This document shows positions 34,800 through 64,000 of a DNA stretch of 64,000 bases, one piece after another (positions within the stretch are counted from its first letter, which is position 1; every line of letters begins with the position of its first letter). A program made the translations under genes and the position numbers. The DNA is from Acanthaster planci. Its lineage: Eukaryota; Echinodermata; Asteroidea; Valvatida; Acanthasteridae. Where the stretch lies: the NCBI RefSeq assembly GCF_001949145.1, contig NW_019091519.1, positions 508,469-572,468 on the forward strand. Direction: 5' to 3'. Below the pieces are notes generated by a model. That model was not told where the DNA came from, searched no databases, and saw only the letters and a program-made list of their open reading frames with translations.

Positions 34800-37764
34800 C
34801 CAAGCGTTTCATCTATAATCATTAGTTACTATATTATACCCTCTCACTGTTCATTTTGTGTTAGGTTGAATATTACACTCGCTATGCATATACAATTAAT
34901 TGTGTTTCAATGATTTAGTTTAAATAGTTAAAGCAATATTGAATTTATACCTGCTGGCCTACATGGATGCAGTGCGTTCAGTTTGTGAGCTTGTAATTAT
35001 GTCATCGACTACACCTAGCGTTTTGATTGCGCCATCAGATACAATTACACTGCCGAGTACGCTGGTGTTTTTTTTTCACACAAGCCTTCGAGGGCAAACA
35101 CTTACAGTGTTAAACTTTACTTTGTAATTCAAAATGAATGTGAAATGACTACATTCAGAATAGTGGTAATTTTTAGTACGTTTATAATGTTGACCTAATT
35201 TTTAAATGACCAATATCGGCCCATCATTTTACTTTCCGTGCAATTGTATTTAACGATTGCAATGTAACTGCATATTTATTAGCCCTCAGAATTTTCATGC
35301 CATATTTTAACATGAATACCGATATTTAATTGAACTTTGATGTTTCAGTAAGTGCGTTTATTCGACAGTCTTTGAGGAAGAGAATCCGTACGTATACGTA
35401 GGCCCCTATTGACCAATCTTATCAGCCCTTGCAGAAGTTCAGCAAATCTTTGACGAATTACACAAGTTGTAGTCCTGATTAACGGTTTTCAAATTCACAA
35501 ACAACTAAACGCTAAACTTCCACCGAGTTAAAAAGCTTTGACCTTGTAATTAGCCAAGATTATTCTATCACCTTTTCAAAGATAGGCCTCTACCAAAATA
35601 CTGCATCGAGTATAATGTTTGATAAAACAATATTCTTCGTATCAATTAAAGTGAAGTTACAGGCAGCAGTGAATTGACGTACATGTACATGTACTCTTTT
35701 CTACACTTAAATAAATAAGCACGCATTATTTGTATATTGAGTTCTGAGGTTGAGTTGTATATGTGGTGGTTACATCTTACACGAACCCTCTGATCCTTGA
35801 AATTGCGCCATTTCTTCTTAGCAGCAGTACGTTAATGCTCACAGTGCCCAGAATAGTTTGTTGTTTTAGTACGGGAACCTTTAGGGTATACAGACCAGTA
35901 AATAAGCTGTCATAGACAACAGTGATAAATATCCCCACTTCAAACAATCAGGAGAAATATCACAAGTTTCACAGGGGTGCAAGACACATATCAAATTAAA
36001 GCTCACTTCATCTTTCATTTTCCTTTCAATTTTTAGTGACTTAACAGCTGACTTTTGAAGATATTGCTCTCCAGAGAAAATCTCCCCTCAAAACAGTCAT
36101 GGGGCCCATCGCCATTTTGAAAATTGATGCCTGCACTCCATTGCAAAATAAAGCGATTTGGAGGGAGATTACATCCTCCATGTTAACAAACCACCCAGTC
36201 CACGTGTCTCGAAATGCTCTAATAGCAGAGAACTTGAAAGCTTACAAATCATGATTCAGGCAATTTTCGACCTTTTTACTGGCACGCAACCCTCAATAGA
36301 CTAGGAACCATGAAGGTGCATGCCGATATCTTGTGTTGTAACACTGAGGCATTTGAATCCCTTCAAAGTCCGTGTCCTCACACGAGTCCACCATAATCTT
36401 GCCACAGTTTTGCGGTGGAAAGTCCTGTCGTTAGACAAGCGCACATTCAAGATCGATTGCTGGCTAATGAGTTATGTTCTTTTACAGCGGGAGGATGATT
36501 TTTCCGCAGTCAAAACCAGTTTAGTTTGGAATTTGAACATACTATATACTTGTAGACAAGGAAAACATTTAAGTGGTATTAGTGAGCACCGGAATTGTCG
36601 GAACTGTAGGCTCTGATACAATGATGTAATTGCTACGAGAGCGACTGGAAAATCACGACTTCTGGAAAAGGTCCCATGTCTGTTCTGAAGACTTTGTTTC
36701 AGACAATTTGCAAATATTTTGGGTAAAGATGGCCCGTCTATTTCTTGGGGGGGAGGGTCCGTGGGTGCGTCAGATCTTGTATTGACTCAGAAGAAAATAT
36801 CAGTGCTGATCTAGCTACATCGACGTATGCACATTCACCAATAAGGCGCTGTTTACAAGTTACAAAAGAAACAAAGTTACAAATATAATGTCTTCAGAGA
36901 TTTGTTTTTTATTTACAGGCCTTCCACAGCAAGAATCAGCCATGTTAATAAATGAAACTCTAAATAATTTTTATGTATACAAATGATAAAACAAATTATA
37001 TTATTACCTGAGATTAACTTAAAATTTCAGTACTGTGAGATGGTATACATAAAAATACGTCATCTAATGGAATCTCATCGCTGTGATCACTCTTATACTC
37101 CAGCAACGAATACATAGGAATATGCTACAAAACCAAAGCATCTTGACATGGAAGGCTCACACCAGAAAAGCCGGTCTGGTGTCAGGCATATGGGATTCCA
37201 ACTTAACTGTCTGGATTATGGTTCGATGGGTTTGGTTTGGTTTGATCTTTTTTATGTTTGACATTTTTATAAGTTACTGACACACAAAGAATTGCATAAT
37301 TCAAGGTTAAACAAGAACATTTCTTCTGTTTATTGTAGTTTGTAATATTTTTCAAAGCTTGTTTTCTCCAGTGACATTTGTCGATAATTTTCGGAAAAAC
37401 AGAACAAGACATAACAGAACTGTTGTAGTAGAGAGGTTTATTATACACCAAAGTAAAAGTTATCTTTCCATTTATCCAGAGAACTCAATAGTTAGGTTTT
37501 AGTCCAAGTTTTGCAGAGCATGTCCAATCTCTAAACAGTTTTGCTTCCTCTGCAGAGGCTATGAAGACTATGCGGAAGTCCCTATAAGCCAAAGTCAGAA
37601 ACACAGAGTATAACAGTGCCTTTTGTTACTGTTGTGGCATCCAGCTTTGTTAACACACCCTGCTTGTGTCCTAATAGGTTGACCCTCTACATGGCCTCTA
37701 TGCCACACCCAACAAGATTCTGTGTAGTTTATACCGAACCTCCATAGTTGGCACCAACACTGAA
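34800..37764. other. Intergenic region and 3' UTR side of the ABCC gene
   Basis: AT-rich sequence with an ACATGTACATGTAC string near 35682-35694. No gene is recognised. The right-hand 330 bp is the likely 3' UTR of the minus-strand ABCC gene. Confidence 0.55.
37437..37442 (-). terminator. Candidate polyadenylation signal of the ABCC gene
   Basis: AATAAA on the minus strand, about 325 bp after the ABCC stop codon at 37765-37767. Confidence 0.5.
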
Positions 37765-59220
<21,456 letters not shown>

Positions 59221-61961
59221 GATGGCCGTTGGCCTGTTGAGCTTCAAGCAGATGAAAACTCCAATGATTCTAAAGCTGTCTACCGTTGGAATTTAGGAGA
59301 GAAATAAAAATTCTGAGAGAAGGGAAAAGTAAGACAGTTCTAGTGAAAAACAAATAGAAAATGTAGGCCATAGGCTTGAAACATTTAGATGAGTTTTTGC
59401 TTTTCTCTTATGGCTAGCCATTATGAATATAAGTGTTATTTCAATTCAAGTAATAGCCAAGACCCGGGATGACCATCAAATGTCCATCTATATTACAGTT
59501 TAGTAGTGTTGTATAAAAAGGAACAATGTTGCCAACAGGTACTAACTTTTGAGAAATGAACTTTTATTCTAAACTATTTTACAGCTTGTACAAGAGAGAG
59601 TGTGAGTACTGCGTGTACAGATGTTGCTTGGAGAGTGGTTGTAATGAGACTGGCTAAAAATGACCAAGTGGTGAAAATAGGGTTGGGAACATAGGCCGGA
59701 AGAACAAGGGTAAATCTAACTAAAATCTAATTATAAAGTAATAACTCCTAGACCAGAAGTCTGCCAGAGGAATGTGGTAAGAAGGCCAAAGCAATAAAAG
59801 TGGGTCCTTGTGTAGGAGTGCTCTTAAATCAATTAGGAGGCTTGACATTACAGGGTCAAAAGTTAAAGGCTCCTAATCTACTGCTGGGAAAAATGTCATG
59901 GAGTCTACTGTAGATGCAAGTGTTCTTATTTTTACAAGGGGGAAAACGCTACAACAGAACCATGTACTCAAAACAGAAATTAACTTCAATGATGTAATTC
60001 TTTGCACCAAGAACACATTCCTACAAACTGGCACAGTTCAGTTTTGTTGTTCTGTCCTAAAAAACCTATTATTGATGTTACTAACTAATGATTTCAAAGT
60101 TGAACAATGCATTTCAACAAAAGTATATAGGGAAACTGAACCAATCGTTTGTGCATGTCGCACTTATGAACTGCAACATCCCCCTCTAGATTTTAAAACT
60201 TTCCTTTCAGTTTCCACATCTCTCCTCTCATAACGTAAGGGAATCTCTTTTGCTTCAATAACTTCCAAAAGGAAAAGAATTTCACAATTTTTCTCGATTT
60301 CCACCTGGGGTCGAGGTTTTGTACTGTTCTTTGTGATTTAAAGCCATTGCCCTCCAACTTCACCGTAACTTATCCCTTTATCAAAAATTCGACTAGCTGA
60401 ATGTGCAATAGTAAGAAAAAAAAGGAATTTTAGTCCAGGCTAAAAGAGTAAGTTTGGAGTGACATATATCCACACACTAATGAAATAAACAAGTGGAGCT
60501 GTCCCGAAAGTAAGGATAATTGTGCCGATGATCAGAGCCGCTCAAACTACATGTAATTAATTAAGAGGGTTTATCGCGCGTTATACTCTCCGAAGCGGAC
60601 CGCGCGACGAACAATAAGGAGGCCCCCCGGGTCCGATGGACGAATCCATCCTCATTTCTTTTCTGGGGGTGGTACACACAAGGCAAAAGGCTCACCATGA
60701 GGCACACAGCTTTTCCTACGTTCATGTCAAAGTGAAACTGTGTATAACTTCACACGTTTTTTTCTCTTTTTTTTTCAAAGCTGGAGCTGACGCAAATGTA
60801 CTTACCATGGCAGTAATTCGTGTTGAACTGACAGATACCTGTTCAGGCTGTATTAATGCTACCTAAGTGCAAAGTACACCTGTAAATGCAACCTTTTGTT
60901 TATACAGCAGGCTAGTGAATATGCAAACGTGCGAGCGCGCTGTGCACATCGTACTGTCCGATTCGTTAGCGCATAGCGTGACGTGCGGCATCAAAACTTA
61001 AACCACGCCCACTCCTACCAGAGCGGGCACTCCCGCGATCATTCCATGGCTCAACTGAAATAGAGCCTGAAAGTAAAAGGTCACGCAATGAGCTTCCGGA
61101 ACCCTTGTGCGGTCTGCCTATGGGGATTTTATATTGGGCCGTCCTATCACTTCCGATAATTTTTGGAAGAATGTCACACGCTAATGAAATAAACCTGGAG
61201 ATGGGTAAAAAACGTATTTCAGTGACGACCTTTCACGTCCGACGATATCGTACCTAGGTCTCCTTATTTATGCATGTTTGTTTTCACTCCCCGTGCTTCC
61301 GTGAAAACGAGATTGTACAACGTTGTAAAGATTCACCTACCTGCAGTCGATGGGTTCCAGATTCCGTTGAGCTGACATTACGCAGTTGCTTTCAGCAAAT
61401 GTGTTAGATAAAATATAAGATTTTTTCGTAAAAGTAGAACATTGCTTTAAGTTTATTACCTTATATATTATAAAAGTGTGTCAAATATTTTGATCTGTTT
61501 TTACTTCGGCTTTTATCGACAGACTACCATAAAATTTGTAAATCACGAGAGAACCCAACTGGAAAGAGTAGAATGTCAGTTCCTGAGGCCTCTCAAACAG
61601 TGTTGATGTTGATTGGTCCTTTGGATTTCATTTGATTTTCAAATTTTAGTAGGTTAACCAATTAATTTTAAATTATCCGCACAAAACAAATTCAGCCCTC
61701 CCCCGAGGGAACGTTCCCAAGTCTTTTCAGCAGCCATTTTTCAAATGACGTCCTTTGAACTTTAAAGGCTCCTCTGGCAATTGTTCAATCATTTTTGTCT
61801 GCTTTGCCCCTAGATAGGAGCCCCCTGAATCTGTAGAGATGATCCTGGGCCATACTTACACAGTGCCACCATGTCTTGGCCCACACAAACCTCCTCTTTT
61901 CGAAAAAAACTGTAGGGGATTTTTAAGTGTCTTCACCCGGTGGAGAATTTTCCTTGAATAC

Positions 61962-62012
61962 GGGTGATTCACATAGTGCGCCTCCATGGAGGCGCACTAT
62001 TGTGAAATACCC
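61962..62012. repeat. Long near-perfect palindrome
   Basis: A perfect 28-bp palindrome (61973-62000, centred on CCATGG, arms ATAGTGCGCCTCCA) extends with one bulge and two mismatches to about 51 bp. It has no loop, so it could form a cruciform. Confidence 0.85.
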
Positions 62013-62990
62013 ATATTGGGACAATGCACTCTTCAGGCATAGGGTGCATTCCACCAAATCGTTGGATTTCTGCACGCGAGCTCATTAATATTTTGTGATT
62101 CCGCTGTTTTTTTTTTAGAATAACACATGCCATAATCAGGAGTGATCACAGCAATATTTCTATAAATCACGAATTAGGGACTGTTTTTTTTTTCAATTCG
62201 GGGTATTTCTTTCACAACCTGTGGGCCTATTTTGGATAGCGGCGGGTGGGTACATTCAGAGCTTAGCGCATAGTTTTATTACTATGGGGGTATCTTCGAG
62301 GAAAGGCTAATAAAAAAAATCGTGCGGCTAACCCCGATAATATTTATATGAAAAGTGAACTTCTGGCCATAATTTTGAACTCAAGTTCTAGTGAAAAACT
62401 GGAGGCATACCGCTTCCCGAGAGTCAACTGGCGGCGCTATTTCGGTCCGATTTTGTACTGTTTTCTATGGGCGTGTACGTGTGCAACCATCTCGTAGTAT
62501 CCTGTTTATAGTCAAGGGAGGGCGCTATTTAAGAAAATCGCCGGTAAATCTGCTATCGGGTACGTACCGGCGTGATTACGTTGAGGAGTGTTAAAAAACA
62601 AAAAATCTACGGTTCTTGGTTGGTTCCGTCGCTGGAATTTTCAGGTAGACCTACTAAAGTATCATTAGTCCGAATTTTAGCTTCACGCCTCTGTAAAGCC
62701 TCATGTCTGTAACTAGGTAGGTCTACTAGTACTAGCAATTGGCGTATGACTGGTTTTGGCCCCGGGTACGGGTTCGACATGAACCTCCACCGAGCTCTAC
62801 GGGAGCACGGGGACGTCAAACCCCGCGGTTCTTGGGGTAGGAAAATACCTCGTCAGTCACTTAGCTGGGTGCTTGGCGATTGACTGTAAATGGTATTGAC
62901 ATGATCGATACAATTGGTGATTTATTGACAGTGTAAAATTAATGGGTAGGGTTGTAAAAGTCTAAATCTAATGTATACAGCTTCGTTAGA

Positions 62991-63013
62991 GCATGGAGGT
63001 AGAACCTCCATGC
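62991..63013. repeat. 10-bp-arm hairpin
   Basis: GCATGGAGGT, loop AGA, ACCTCCATGC. It shares the ATGGAGG core with the palindrome 1 kb to the left. Confidence 0.75.
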
Positions 63014-64000
63014 TTAGAGTAACTTAGATTAGATCAAATGTTCTTTTGAGTGATAAGACATGTTCTCATGTCATGACTGGGGTGACTAAATTGGTGTTTC
63101 ATACTAACATTACTGCATTTTTGTTCACTTAATTCCCTCCCACCTCAGCTCATTTCGTCTTGCAAGCTGTCATTTTTTTTCTAATTGTGATTCCTTTGCT
63201 TTTCTTACGATTGCATGATACCGTTTGCCCTTTGTATCTCATGAAGTGTTTCCAATCAAAGTTGGGCATGACCAACTGTGTTGACAATATACGTGACTGC
63301 AGTTTCAGTTTATTTTGGGTCAGTTCAAAGTTCAAACCATTTGGGCTTAACTCACAAAACTCAAAATTTACTTTAAAAAGGGAGTTCTAAGTCTTAGACT
63401 AAGTCTTGAATGGTGAGTTTGTCTCTTATTTTGATGTGAAATGTTTCAAAAGTATGTGTGCTAAATTTGAAAGTTTTTGATTAACAAACACAGAAACTAA
63501 GCCCCAAATACTGTTTACTAGGTCAAAATGACCAAGAACACGCAGATGCTTTGGGAAAATGAGAATGGACCTCAGGCTGTAGTGAAGCTACAATTTCTGA
63601 CCTAAGGTCTGATGTGCATGTCACACTATGGAGTGTTCAAGTGTGTTAGCCATAGCCTGGGCTGGACTTGCAGTAGATGTGCTGATCGACACATTGTTGC
63701 TGAAAGCTGTCCTGTTACTTGGTGAATTGAAAATTTGGAACCTCTACTGTTTCATCGATGGCCTTTACAAAATTGCCCAGACCTGTTCACGTGAAAACGG
63801 TTCTCTTTTTCATTGTACATGTATGTGAAGTTACATTGCTTATCACTAACTTGGATTCGTGTTGAGTGGTTTGATTTCTCTGTTAACTATCCTGGTACAG
63901 ATCATGTGGACGGAGCTGTGGAATTGTTCGGAGTTTCACCATCAGCACTTAGCAGGCCAACAGCCTGTTTGCATACAGCCATCATGACTTCAGTCCCTTG

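Larger units (their letters stand above)
59221..64000. other. Region upstream of the ABCC gene; no gene recognised
   Basis: It contains the presumed ABCC promoter and 5' UTR without a clear core element, an AT-rich stretch to about 60500, a more GC-balanced stretch at 60560-61340, a long palindrome (61962-62012) and a hairpin (62991-63013). The last 100 bases follow a CAG at 63898-63900 and stay open in one frame, but no family is recognisable. Confidence 0.5.

Noticed and set aside
59898-60233. Plus-strand open frame of 111 codons upstream of the ABCC gene
   Set aside because: AT-rich, no motif, and no splice or promoter context.
63628-63828. Hydrophobic open frame of 66 codons
   Set aside because: No homology or splice context that I can see; a hydrophobic run alone is weak evidence.
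63901-64000. Possible exon at the right edge after a CAG
   Set aside because: One frame is open for only 33 codons and I recognise no family; too short to support.

Overview
The window is nuclear DNA from an animal with introns, most likely an invertebrate deuterostome and probably an echinoderm. Introns are mostly 0.3-2 kb with GT-AG ends, intergenic DNA is AT-rich and full of short inverted-repeat elements and ACATGT/TGTACA strings, and the proteins resemble vertebrate orthologues closely while lying in an order I do not recognise. The echinoderm call is an inference. A sulfonylurea-receptor-like ABCC gene fits it, because that branch is expanded in sea urchins. Two N runs (2023-2151 and 15650-15777) mark assembly gaps.

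Layout: (1) 949-1144, minus: first coding exon of an SLC16/monocarboxylate-transporter-like gene that runs off the left edge. (2) 1145-7971: intergenic and repeat-rich, including two inverted arrays of a 20-bp tandem repeat about 3 kb apart (foldback-like). (3) 7972-20596, plus: SLC35E3 orthologue, 5 or 6 coding exons with two possible C-termini. (4) 24133-29936, minus: complete 11-exon CDC123, convergent with SLC35E3, with a nearly identical extra copy of most of exon 4 inside intron 7. (5) 32864-33994, plus: intronless rhodopsin-class GPCR of the Tre1/Moody/GPR84-like type. (6) 37765-59220, minus: 32-exon sulfonylurea-receptor-like ABC transporter (ABCC8/9 type, about 1560 aa), complete except for a single-base deletion in NBD2. 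(7) 59221-64000: no gene recognised; a long palindrome and a hairpin.

All exon boundaries were placed by hand from splice sites and reading phase. For CDC123, the ABCC gene and SLC35E3 the phases agree at every junction and the total lengths match the families (340, about 1560 and 310 or 332 aa). The genes are not an operon and do not look functionally linked: a solute transporter, a Golgi-type drug/metabolite carrier, an eIF2 assembly factor, a receptor and an ABC protein.

The main points for a second look are the NBD2 frameshift, the duplicated CDC123 exon, MITEs inserted within about 30 nt of 3' splice sites in the ABCC gene, the foldback pair of tandem arrays, and the optional last exon of SLC35E3. 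I found no wholly new biological system, only several well-supported structural oddities.
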